A stretch of DNA of 64,000 nucleotides from Brachionus manjavacas (GCA_019054805.1 JAHQIY010000005.1:124001-188000), one strand, 5' to 3'; shown: positions 40,170 to 49,502, numbered from the stretch's first letter. Translations and numbers: made by a program. The notes: generated by a model from the letters alone, not told the origin.

Positions 40170-40437
40170 TGTTGTATTTGGTTAGTGGCTTAGGGTTTAA
40201 GCTAAGATTATCCAATATTAAAATAAGAGCGTGGTTGACTATATGTTAAAAAAATATAAAAAGTGCTTTATTCCAGAGTTGACACACTCAAATTTATATA
40301 TAAAAGAAATTGTACATATGTAAAAAAACATTGAATAATATTGATAAGAAGTGTAAGATTAGTCACATGATTAAATAATTGAACACATAATATAAAAATA
40401 CTTAGATTAAGACATAGATTAAGATTAAGACATCACA
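40170..40437 (-). repeat. LTR8 (outer 5' LTR of copy 7), 268 bp
   Basis: 7-A form, like LTR4. It ends CATCACA at 40437, followed by the right CTAAT duplication and host sequence. Confidence 0.95.
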
Positions 40438-40442
40438 CTAAT
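40438..40442. repeat. Right 5-bp target-site duplication of the Gypsy array
   Basis: CTAAT matches 7756-7760 exactly. It defines the empty site as ...CAATT-CTAAT-CAATTTAAAATC.... Confidence 0.85.
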
Positions 40443-40468
40443 CAATTTAAAATCAGTGATCGATCAAG

Positions 40469-40560
40469 TGATTTAGCTGTCCGGGATGCTGTGAATTAAC
40501 TATGAACCCAAATTGTGACAATGATGCAAATGAATGCAAAAGACAGACAAGAAAACTAAC
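40469..40560 (+). pseudogene. Relic of a CBM1-gene first exon
   Basis: One plus frame reads FSCPGCCELTMNPNCD after a stop. It aligns with FNCPNCCKLTVNPENG in exon 1 of the gene at 42569 (CPxCC-LT-NP conserved). The nucleotide similarity continues for roughly 50 bp (GTGATTT...TGTCC...TGCTGT). It then runs NDANECKRQTRKLTKT to a stop. No signal peptide and no CBM1 follow. It is probably a decayed paralogue into or beside which the Gypsy array inserted. Confidence 0.45.
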
Positions 40561-41132
40561 CAAAACTTAAGCTCGATTAAATTGGCAATTTTATCAACCG
40601 AAAATGGAATGTTTGATTAAAATTTTTCGTTTTAAGACTTCACGTTTTTAAGTAAGAATCTGACTAGTTTTAAAAAAATTTCATTTTTTAAAACAATACT
40701 CAGATTGCCAGGGTTTAATAAAAAAAATCTCCTGACAAAAGTAAATAAATCCATTTTAATATATTTAAGAATCGACTGTATAAAAAATATTTGATAAAAA
40801 TGATTATATAAAAAATTTTAAATTTAATAACAAAAAAAAATAGCAATATATTTAATTAATCGGGATATTTTGATTCATTAATCTCGATTTAAAAAAAAAT
40901 TGCGTTAAATCGAGATTGTCGCAACCTAATATATAACAACCTAATATGAACTACATTTTAATAACTTTTTTGTATATTTTTAGATTGATTAGTAAAAGAA
41001 AAATGCAAAATTACGAAAACAAATAAGAAATTAAATCTTACTCTTCTTACTCAATTATTTAATCTTAAAGTTAACCTGAAATTACAAATGTTGCAAATTT
41101 TTTTAGGAAATTATTTTTAGGGAATATTATTT
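40561..41132. other. AT-rich intergenic stretch
   Basis: No gene or RNA supported on either strand; homopolymer-rich sequence only. Confidence 0.6.
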
Positions 41133-41783
41133 CAGCACAATCAATTTCTGATTAGCACAATGAAAAAAACATTCAACACAATTCGATTTCTTCTAAGCGC
41201 AAAAAATTGTATTTAAGAAAAAAAACATTTAACACAAAAAAATTGTGCTTGAAAATAATTCTTAAAAGAAATTTTTTTTCAACACAAAAATATTTATAAT
41301 AATATAAGTTTTAAATCTTATTTTTTATTTAATGATAATAAAGTATATTTCGAAGCTTAAAAAAAGATATTAAAAAAAACTAGTCTCTAAATAACCATTT
41401 TTCCGCATTTTTTGCTCTACCTCTTTTAGGTTTATTGACAAATTGGTCCTTTTTTTACAGTTCTTTTAATGCCAATAAATGTGCACAATATCCTTATTCA
41501 GTGAAAAACTTGCAGGAACATTTCTTACTGTTAAGGTTAACTTTAGTTGAATGCATTTCTTCATTTTTAATTTTTGTGCTAAAAGTTTTTTTTTTTTAAT
41601 TTTTATTTTTGTGTTGAATGCATTTATTTTATTTTTAATTTTTTTAATTTATTTTACTCAATTTTTTTATTTTTTTAAAAACTATAATTAAATTATAAAT
41701 TTTAATTTTGTGTTGAGAAGAAATCATTAAGTGCTGAGCGTTTTGAAATTGTGTTGAATGGTTATTTTTTTGTGTTGAAAAGG
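41133..41783. repeat. Diverged inverted-repeat element (MITE-like)
   Basis: The left part (CAGCACAAT..., CATTCAACACAATT, GATTTCTTCT at 41133-41230) recurs inverted at 41640-41783 (TTGTGTTGAATGG, AGAAGAAATC, TTGTGTTGAAAAGG). Arms of about 100 bp carry indels; the centre is AT-rich with no ORF. Boundaries are approximate and no target duplication was found. Confidence 0.4.
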
Positions 41784-42568
41784 TAGACCCTTTTTTGTAT
41801 CTTCGTAAATAAGACAATTTAAAAAAAAATTATTTTAACCTAATTTTGAAATTTAAAATAATTTAATTACATTTTTGAAGAAGCAATAAAATAAAACTGT
41901 ATCAGAATTTTCAAAAACGCTTCAGATTTCACTAAAAATAAAATTCCAAATTTTTGATAAACCATAAAAAAAATTTTTAGAACATTTTATTTAAGACATA
42001 CATTAAGGTAAAAAATGCATTCTTATCGGTAAATTTTAAGATATTTTCTTAAATTGACATGGACTTTAGCTTGTACATTTACCGTGAAACTCACTTAAAA
42101 AAAATAAAATTCTTAAGATTTACCACTTTTAATTAAAATTTATAAAATAATTAAAATATTTTATTAAATAAGAATATGCATCTTTTGGAATTAGGTTTTT
42201 CCTTTGAAATCGAAAAAGGATTTTTATATTTGTGAACTATTTTTGTATTTTCAGCAAATTCTTGATCATATAATAAAATAAAATCTTTTAAAATAAAATA
42301 ACCATTCGTATCGTTTGAATTTAGATTCATTGAGCCTTTAACATACTCAAATTGAGATCAGAGTCTCAATGAACCTTTCATAAAACAATTTTTGTCATAA
42401 AACAGATTTTTTCAATAAATTAAAAAAAATGATTAAAGGAATTGTTATTTAAATTTGAAAAATTTGAAAAATTTGATCTGTAGAGTGTGATGTTGTTTTA
42501 ATTTATAAAAATCTGATGCCATTTATGATATAAATATTCTTTAATTTTTTGAAATAATTAAATAAAAA
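41784..42568. other. Intergenic region upstream of the CBM1 gene
   Basis: AT-rich, without another ORF. It includes a local imperfect inverted pair around 42328-42375 (TTCATTGAGCC / AATGAACC with AGACTC/GAGTCT-like words). Promoter elements of the downstream gene could not be pinned down. Confidence 0.45.
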
Positions 42569-43790
42569 ATGAGAAATTTTTTAGCAATTTTATCAATTCT
42601 AAGCATTTTAATCACAGAAAATGTAAGTGGTCAAATTAATGATTTCAATTGTCCAAATTGCTGTAAACTAACCGTAAATCCCGAAAATGGAATATATCTA
42701 ATGGGATGCGTATGTTCCAATGAATGTAATTGTTCCACTCAATTTTATTGTGATTGTCCAGATAGTTGTAAACTAGGTGAAGCTTGGAGTCAAGTAAAGT
42801 TATAATCTCGTAGGACAAAAAATTAGAATTCAAAATTTTATAAACAAGTGTGGAGGCGTAAATTGGAAAGGTCCATTTAGCTGCCAAGCTGGACTTGAGT
42901 GCGTTTATTCTAACAAATGGTATTCACAATGCAAACCTTCAAATCAAAACCAACAGATCAATCAGAATCAAGGTGCCATTTGGACACAAGTAATTTATAA
43001 AAAAAAAAATATAAATTAAATCTGAAACCATTTTAAGTGTGGCGGAGAAAATTGGAAAGGTCCATTTACTTGCCAAGCCGGACTTGAGTGTGTTTATTCT
43101 AACAAATGGTATTCACAATGCAAACCTTCTAATGGAAATGAACCTGTAAAAACAACATCTTCGCAACCTGTTAAACAGAATCAAGGTGCCATTTGGACAC
43201 AAGTATTTTATTAAAAAAAAAATATAAATTAAATCTGAAACCATTTTAAGTGTGGCGGAGAAAATTGGAAAGGTCCATTTACTTGCCAAGCCGGACTTGA
43301 GTGTGTTTATTCTAACAAATGGTATTCACAATGCAAACCTTCTAATGGAAATGAACCTGTAAAAACAACATCTTCGCAACCTGTTAAACAGAATCAAGGT
43401 GCCATTTGGACACAAGTATTTTATTAAAAAAATATTTTAAATTAAATCTGAAAATCTGAAAACTATTTTAAGTGTGGAGGCGTAAATTGGAAAGGTCCAT
43501 TTAGCTGCCAAGCAGGACTTGAGTGTGTTTATTCTAACAAATGGTATTCACAATGCAAACCTTCTAATGGAAATGAACCTGTAAAAACAACATCTTCGCA
43601 ACCTGTCAACCAGAATCAAGGTGCCATTTGGACACAAGTATTTTATTAAAAAAATATTTTAAATTAAATCTGAAAATCTGAAAACTATTTTAAGTGTGGC
43701 GGAGAAAATTGGAAAGGTCCATTTAGCTGCCAAGCTGGACTTGAGTGCGTTTATTCTAACAAATGGTATTCACAATGCAAACCTGTTTAA
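42569..43790 (+). CDS. Secreted protein with five fungal-type CBM1 modules (six exons)
   Basis: Inferred exons: 42569-42793, 42849-42989, 43038-43202, 43251-43415, 43473-43637, 43695-43790. All introns are GT..AG, 48-57 bp and phase 0; the product is 318 aa. A signal peptide (residues 1 to about 21, LAILSILSILI core) is followed by a Cys-rich N-terminal region of unknown family (CPNCC, CVC, CNC, CDCPDSC). Five modules CGG(V/E)NWKGPF(S/T)CQAG... follow. Their four cysteines are spaced C-10-C-5-C-9-C, the exact CBM1 spacing, and aromatic residues (W6, W25, Y26) sit where CBM1 contacts cellulose or chitin. Linkers contain NEPVKTTSSQP. No catalytic domain is seen, so it is probably an extracellular polysaccharide-binding protein. 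Each splice junction falls between WxQ and CGG. Confidence 0.8.
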
Positions 43791-44561
43791 ATTACACTTT
43801 AACCAAAAAAAAAATTTTCTTTAAAAAATATTCTGGTAAAAATTTAATTGGGTACGTTATTATTTCTCTTAATAAAACTTTTCCTTAATTAATATTTTAA
43901 AGATTTTTTTCAAAATTTTCTTGATAAAATAAATTATTTAATTTTAAATAAAAAGAAGTAAAAAAAATTGTCACAAAAAATCTGTAACATTAACAGATTC
44001 AATTCAATAATTTCATCATCTACATAAGGACATTTTTAATAGGTAATGATTCACATTTAACTGATTTAAAATTAAAAACAAGACTAATCAGTAATTTTCA
44101 AAAAAACAAAATTAAAAAAAATTTGAGCGTCAAAAACAGATCAAACTGGCTAAATTTTTCAAAAAAAAGTTAATTTAATTTAAAAAGCTGAAAAAAAATA
44201 TCAAAATTATTTAAAGTTTTACTTTTTTATAATTATATTACAGAGTTGGTCAAAAGTCAAACTTTTAAAGTCAGAATCGTTAAAAGTCAAAGTCAAAGTC
44301 GACTTTAATAATATCTGGCTTAATATTTTGTATTTGAATTATAAAATATATCCAATGTTGAAATAAAATTGAATAAGTGCTATGTTTCAAATATTTTTTT
44401 CAGTTTCAAAAAAAAACAATTTCAAGTTAATATTGCAAACATTTTCATATTTGAAATTAAATTCTTTGGTGAAATAGAATGAGTTAAATTTTTGCTTGGA
44501 AATTTGAAAAAAATATTGAAAATTCTCTTTTAACTTTTTAACAATTCATTTATCTATTTTT
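43791..44561. other. Intergenic region after the CBM1 gene
   Basis: AATAAA-type words follow the stop (about 43870 on). A short run of AAAGTC-based repeats lies at 44240-44305. No further gene was recognised. Confidence 0.5.
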
Positions 44562-44590
44562 TACCGAGCAAATGCTCCATCAGAATAAAA
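44562..44590 (-). repeat. LINE family-B 3'-terminal hairpin (solo fragment)
   Basis: The complement reads TTCTGATGGAGCATTTGCTC followed by GGTA, close to the 3'-end word CTGAAGGAGCTTTAGCTCGG of the LINE copies at 45.1 kb and 60.9 kb. It is either a very short 5'-truncated insertion or an independent element sharing the 3' end. Confidence 0.45.
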
Positions 44591-44661
44591 ACATATGAAA
44601 AAACTAAAAATAAAAAAAGGGATGAATTATTTCAATTTTTTAGACATTTTTTTGGACATAA

Positions 44662-44812
44662 ATTTACGTAAAATGATCGAAATTTACCAAATTTTACGTA
44701 AAATCTAGTAAATTTACGTTTTTTTACTTTTGTAAATTTACGTAAATTTACAATATATTACGTAAAATTCGGTAAATTTACTATTTTTTACGTAAATTAC
44801 CGTAAATTACTA
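44662..44812. repeat. Cluster of TTTACGTAAA-type palindromes
   Basis: About ten occurrences of TTTACGTAAA, TTTACTAAA-like or truncated GTAAATTTAC words sit within 150 bp. No coding potential. The words are self-complementary, so the stretch could fold extensively or bind a palindrome-reading protein; both are inference. Confidence 0.6.
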
Positions 44813-44825
44813 AATCCGGAACACC

Positions 44826-45125
44826 ACTGTAACAAAGGTTTCGAATCAAGATACATCGAGTACACAACTCCATTGTGTAATTGCTACCTTACTATTTCTT
44901 CCTTTTTTCCTGAATCATCAAATATTTAAAAATATGAATTCTGTTACTCTCTATCAAAATTAATCTAATTTTAATTTTAATATTTAATTACTTTTTAACT
45001 TATATCATTTAAACTTTATTTTTTTTTCTTACTTTTTATTTTAATTTTATTTTATTTAACTTTGTTTTAATTTTTTTTTTATTTAATCTGAAGGAGCTTT
45101 AGCTCGGTACAGATATACAAATAAA
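44826..45125 (+). pseudogene. 5'-truncated LINE (family B) 3' end
   Basis: The frame GFESRYIEYTTPLCNCYLTI, then SSFFPE and a stop, matches the C-terminus of the 59-61 kb LINE. It is followed by a T-rich 3' UTR ending CTGAAGGAGCTTTAGCTCGG, TACAG and an AAATAAATAATAA tail. The left junction follows the palindrome cluster directly. Confidence 0.7.
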
Positions 45126-45158
45126 TAATAAGTGATCAAAAAATATTCAATTTACAAA

Positions 45159-45973
45159 ATGATTAATTTCGCTAATCAACAAGTTTATCAACTTAGTTAT
45201 CTTCAAAAAAAAGGAATTATTCTGAAGAATATTTTATGTTCTAATCCGAGGTGTAAAAATAGAAAAAGCCCTAAAACTAACTACTCGTAAAAGAGATGAA
45301 CAGTCTTCGAGTCAATAGATGGCATTAAGGTGAACCATATGCGCAAGATTCCAGTCCCCTTTTGCAAATACATTTTTTCACGTTTTCGGACTCCTTTTCT
45401 ACACATAATATTTTTAATTATTAAATTCTTATTGACTCAAGTTTTATTTTTATTTTTATTTTTTTAAATCTTTTTTATTACATCGCCAGAATTGGCGTTA
45501 ATTGAATTAAATAAATAAATAAATAAAATATTTTTAATTAAATTATAGGCAACTCAGATCAATATTGTTCGTTCAATGAAATTATTTAAAGATTTTTCTA
45601 ATGAGTCTATTTCTAAGCCAACTGTTTGTAAACTTTTTAAAATATTTCGTTGTGCATGTGCCGCTGTTATTGATATAAAAGCATTAAACTTGGTGGGCCT
45701 GGGTACACTGTAGAAAAGTTAAGAACAGCCATGGAAGGACTTGAAACGGCCCCAAGTATGGGTGTTTGGAATGGTAGATCGAAAAACAGATATGATCTAT
45801 TTGGAAATTGTTCCAGACAGAACTGTTTACACTCTTCTTACTATTATTTTTGATCACGATTTTCCAGCACTACGATTATATCAGAAAGTTGGTCTCCATA
45901 CAATAGAACAATGGAACTTGCAATTATTAACTCTAATTAATTTTTTTAAAATAAATTACTTATTGATCACGTA
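45159..45973 (+). pseudogene. Merlin/IS1016-like transposase, broken
   Basis: The start MINFANQQVYQLSYLQKKGI continues to CSNPRCK, which resembles the N-terminal zinc-ribbon region of ISXO2/IS1016-type transposases. After an inserted stretch (about 45290-45545), coding resumes with SISKPTVCKLFKIFRCACA. Frameshifted remnants of the first catalytic region (KALNLVGLG) come next, then RPQVWVFGMVDRKTDMIYLE and VPDRTVYTLLTII. The VWVFG...VPDRT...TLL order is characteristic of the ISXO2-like DDE domain. Stops and frameshifts at about 45290, 45714 and 45870 show it is inactive. Terminal repeats were not identified. Confidence 0.6.
45471..45530 (+). repeat. Retroelement 3' end with hairpin and AAAT tail
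   Basis: TTACATCGCCAGAATTGGCG folds into a short stem and is followed by an (AAAT)n-type tail. The complement of 49200-49246 has a similar layout (TACATCACCCAGGCGGTG then AATAAATAAATAAA). It is probably the 3' end of a SINE or LINE inserted into the Merlin-like gene. Confidence 0.45.
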
Positions 45974-46098
45974 ATTTTATTGTTTTTATTTGATCATAAA
46001 AGTGTAATTTTAGCGTATTTGAAAATTTTTAATCAAAAACACCCTAACTTTTTTAATAAAAATTCACTAATAAAAGGGCTGAATAGAGGGATTAAACC

Positions 46099-46243
46099 GC
46101 TCGAAACTGCCCTGGAGTCCAACTCCTAAATTGTTTTTCAAATAAATAGATAATAAATAAAAGTGTGATCAAGGTTAAATAATAAAATTGACAATGTTCA
46201 TATATTTTTTATATGACACATTGATCATTATTAAGTGAACAAT
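46099..46243. repeat. Left copy of 145-bp direct repeat flanking a LINE
   Basis: It begins GCTCGAAACTGCCCTGGAGT and ends AAGTGAACAAT. It is repeated at 47139-47283 with three visible substitutions. It contains a GGAGTCCAACTCC hairpin and an AAATAA-rich tail, so the duplicated DNA itself looks like another retroelement's 3' end. Confidence 0.8.
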
Positions 46244-47138
46244 AATAATATATATAAGCTACAGCAAGACTAGCTTGCGGAGATAACCTACTAGGAGGTC
46301 ACCTATGGTAGCTCCTTGCACATAACACATAGAAAGTACTGAAAAAAGAAATCCTGTTTAAAATTTTTAGGTCAAAGTAAGAGTTAAGATTCTCGATAGA
46401 AAAAGCTGTAAGAGAAAAATTTTATAAATAATGTTCATCTTCAGGATTGTTGACTAGACCGGAATGCATCGTATCCATTCTTGAACTTGTTGACGGAGTC
46501 GGCGTCTGTCACTGTAACTGGCAAGGCGTTCCACTCGTTGACTTTCCTGTTGGTGAATGTGTTTGCCCGTTGTAGACATTTGGTGGAAGCCTGGCCGGAC
46601 AATCTTCTTGCATGACCTCTGATACCTCTGGCGGGTCCGGGTTGGGATAGTGAACTTGCGGGAACCGGGGGGTTCACCCAGCTCACTTCGTTGATGCCTT
46701 TGGTAAGTTTGAACATCTGTATCAGGTCTCCACGAACACGGCGCTCATTAAGCGGAGTTAGTCTAAGGACGGCTAGACGGTCTTCGTAGCGCCAGTTTCT
46801 AACGTGGGGCACCAGTTTGGTAGCCATTCTCTGCACCTGCTCGAGCATCTTTGCGTCTTTCTTGCTAGGGGGGACCAGACAACAGCGGCATATTCCAGGT
46901 GGGGTCTTACGTAGGCACAATAGAGGGTCCTGCAGGTATCTATGGTCCAATATCTAAAAGATCTTTTCAACTAGCCGAGAATTCCTGTAGCTCTGTTCAC
47001 CTGATTTTTAATGTGAATAGAAAATTTCAAGTTACGTGAAAACGTGACGCCCAGATCCTTTTCTGTGTCGACGAAAGCTAGTGCGCTCCTGGACTCGTCA
47101 TCCCCCATCAGGAGATCGGATTGAGCGTAAATGTTCCT
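46244..47138 (-). pseudogene. 5'-truncated, frameshifted LINE (family C) inside a long duplication
   Basis: The minus strand encodes the part of a non-LTR retrotransposon ORF2 downstream of the RT catalytic box: TEKDLGVTFSRNLKFSIHIK, then YVRPHLEYAAVVWSP after a stop, then after a frameshift KMLEQVQRMATKLVPHVRNW and LTPLNERRVRGDLIQMFKL, ending FTNRKVNEWNALP...FRSSQQS at 46441. This is the usual C-terminal region of CR1/Jockey-group LINEs. It is more GC-rich than the surroundings. The 3' end (GCTACCATAGGTGACCTCC..., CTTGCTGT) ends in an ATA/ATT tail at 46244. It is inactive. Confidence 0.8.
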
Positions 47139-47283
47139 GCTCGAAACTGCCCTGGAGTCCAATTCCTAAATTATTTTTCAAATAAATAAATAATAAATAA
47201 AAGTGTGATCAAGGTTAAATAATAAAATTGACAATGTTCATATATTTTTTATATGACACATTGATCATTATTAAGTGAACAAT
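47139..47283. repeat. Right copy of 145-bp direct repeat flanking a LINE
   Basis: Near-identical to 46099-46243. Its placement exactly at the 5'-truncation point of the LINE suggests an unusually long target-site duplication. Confidence 0.8.
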
Positions 47284-47990
47284 TGATCACATACTTTACT
47301 AGACCCAAATTTACATTGCAAAACTTTATTATTTTTAGTTGAAAATCTATAATACGAAAGCTAAATTTTTTAATTGTTATTGAAAAATTTTGCTTGATCT
47401 TGATTTTTAAAATAAGTATAGGTTAATTAAATAATTGATATTGATTTTTTGTTTTATGAAATATTGCACAAAAAATCTAAAGATATGAAAATATAAATTT
47501 AAATTTTTTTAAATAATAGAAGTTTTGAAAATTCATTAATTTAATTCTTTATAAGGATTGTTGAAAAATAATAAATCGCCAATAATAATTATTAATAAAT
47601 TAATTCGCATACATTTTCAAAAAAAATATTTTGGATTAAGGTTTTCTTGTCAATAAAAAAAAGTTTTTATAATTTTCATGGTAAGGAAAAATTTGTAGTG
47701 ATATAAAAATTTTATAAAAAGTTTACACTTTAATCAAACATTTTAAGATGCTCTTCGAGCAACTGATTAATTGATTAATAAAATTTTCTTATTTAATGCA
47801 CATGAAATATTTCTTAACTGTTTAAATCTGCATTTTCTCGATTAGATAATCATTTAATGAGTTAAATAGCTATGACTATTTCAATTTTATTAACTTTGGT
47901 ATTGAGGAAACAAATGTAAAAATCTCATGTTATCAATATAAAAATAAATTTCAGTCAAAATCAAAACTTTTTATGTTGAAATAAAAAAAA
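47284..47990. other. AT-rich intergenic stretch
   Basis: No gene recognised. It serves as the upstream region of the small secreted-protein gene at 47991. Confidence 0.5.
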
Positions 47991-48464
47991 ATGAAATTTT
48001 TTATTTTATTAGTTGCTTTTGTCGTAACAATCAACGCTTTGCCAAGTATTTATGTCAATTTTAAACAATTTATTTAGAAATCTATAATTTTTTGATTTAA
48101 GGCGTCTACGATTTGAAAGCTGAACAAAAGAGTAACACTTGTAATCTGCCAATTTGAAATTTAATTTTTTCAATTTTTAGATTTGAGGAATTTTCAGCAA
48201 TTTGTGATTCATTTCATAAGCCCAACCAATTTTGTTAACCACTATGCCGAATGGTCCATTATTACTCATGCCGGTCATGACTTGTACGGAGACGAGTTCG
48301 ACATATTATTTGATTCATTATCTCTGAACTCTGGAGATAAAATAAATCAAGCTGTTAACATTTTAAATGATTTATTAAATGAGATTTCTGCTCTTACTGG
48401 AGACTATGATGACGAATATCACTCTTTGGTAATGGAAGCAGTTGAAAAAATCAAACTTCTCTAA
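47991..48464 (+). CDS. Small secreted protein, 125 aa, three exons, unknown function
   Basis: Inferred exons: 47991-48045, 48102-48140, 48181-48464, joined through GT..AG introns of 56 and 40 bp (junction codons AGC and TAT). The product starts MKFFILLVAFVVTINA, a clear signal peptide. It is followed by a short linker and an acidic, probably helical domain (SLNSGDKINQAVNILNDLL, then MEAVEKIKLL). There are no cysteines in the mature part. I do not recognise the family. Alternative: the third exon alone could be read from a TTG, but the spliced model supplies ATG and signal peptide and keeps frame, which supports it. Confidence 0.6.
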
Positions 48465-49199
48465 ACAAATTTTTTTCAATTAAATATAATTCATTTAAAA
48501 AAAACTTAATATTCATCTAAGTGATTTTTTGATATTTTTTATTAAAAGGTAAGAACTTAAATATTAGTATTTTTATTCCTTTCCCATAAGTGTCATGGGA
48601 TTTAAATCAATGCAAATCATAGCAACATTTACATCTAGTGTATTTGTTTTGGTTTTGATCTATGAAGGCTTTGTACCGTGATTAATAAAATGATCGACAT
48701 CTTTCACTGACAGCTAAAGCATTTCTTAACCAAGAATTTCCAAGTCAAGCTAACAAATATGACATCAATGGATTATCTTGTTTTTATCCATGAAAGATGT
48801 AACTAATGTTCTCAGATTCCAAATTAACTCAAGAAGCTTTTAGTTTAGTTGTAGGGCTATTAAGAAATTTCAAAATTAATAATGAACTTAAAAATTAAAT
48901 TTTTTTTAATTGAAAAAATGTGAATTGATGTTCGTTCGTAATTCTAATAACTGAAATTAATCGAAAAAATAAATTTAAATCGTTTACTTTTATTTTTCCT
49001 GAAAGCTTTGATTTAATAATATTGATTTATCAGTGTTTGTTACTGGGTTGTTGATACTGTCGTTTTGGGTTAATATAATAATGGAGTAAAAGTAATAATA
49101 CTTTTTTGATTACTTACTGATCATGATTGAATGATTATTTTTGAATTAAACAAAAAAAATAAATAATTTCTTCTGTCATAATTAAAAACTTGAATTTTT
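48465..49199. other. Intergenic stretch with possible coding relic
   Basis: Around 48600-48900 short open pieces occur (MQIIATFTSSVFVLVLIYEG, hydrophobic; DSKLTQEAFSLVVGLLRNF) in different frames with stops. They may be a decayed small-secreted-protein gene, but no model could be built. Confidence 0.3.
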
Positions 49200-49246
49200 A
49201 TTTATTTATTTATTCAGTAAACACCGCCTGGGTGATGTAAAAAAAA
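49200..49246 (-). repeat. Retroelement 3' end with AAAT tail
   Basis: The complement reads TTTACATCACCCAGGCGGTG followed by TTTACTGAATAAATAAAT. It shares layout with 45471-45530; same presumed retroelement family. Confidence 0.45.
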
Positions 49247-49502
49247 ATAAAATAAAAAAACTTGAATGTGATTTCTGTTTTTCATTGTTTTTTTAACTTA
49301 ACCGACAAAGAGAAATGACTGTCAGTGTGACATAATATAGAGAGACAAAATAAAGAAAATTTTTTTTTTTTTAATTTACCTTCCGTTTGGTAAACATTCA
49401 TCAGTAGTTAAATTCTCAATAAAAAATTTTAGAAAATATTTTATCAAAACTTTTTGCAATTTTTTATTAGGAAATCTTTTTGATCTTGGAAGCTAATTTT
49501 TG

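Larger units (their letters stand above)
7761..40437 (-). mobile_element. Head-to-tail array of seven Ty3/Gypsy retrotransposons sharing LTRs
   Basis: Seven internal regions of 4361 bp alternate with eight LTRs. The period is 4630 bp six times out of seven shared positions; LTR4 and LTR8 are one base shorter in an A-run. Every internal region encodes the same 1417-residue polyprotein with no visible amino-acid change. The array is bounded by one pair of CTAAT duplications. The arrangement fits repeated unequal recombination between LTRs of one insertion, or integration of multimeric cDNA. An assembly artefact of a repeat must also be considered. Confidence 0.9.

Noticed and set aside
7761..40437. 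Reading the repeated units as a satellite or a CRISPR-like array
   Set aside because: The 4.6-kb unit has LTRs, primer-binding site and Gag-Pol, so it is a retrotransposon tandem; the organism is eukaryotic.
42645..42887. 80-codon minus-strand frame over the CBM1 gene
   Set aside because: Antisense shadow of exons 1-2, crossing the intron without any family match.
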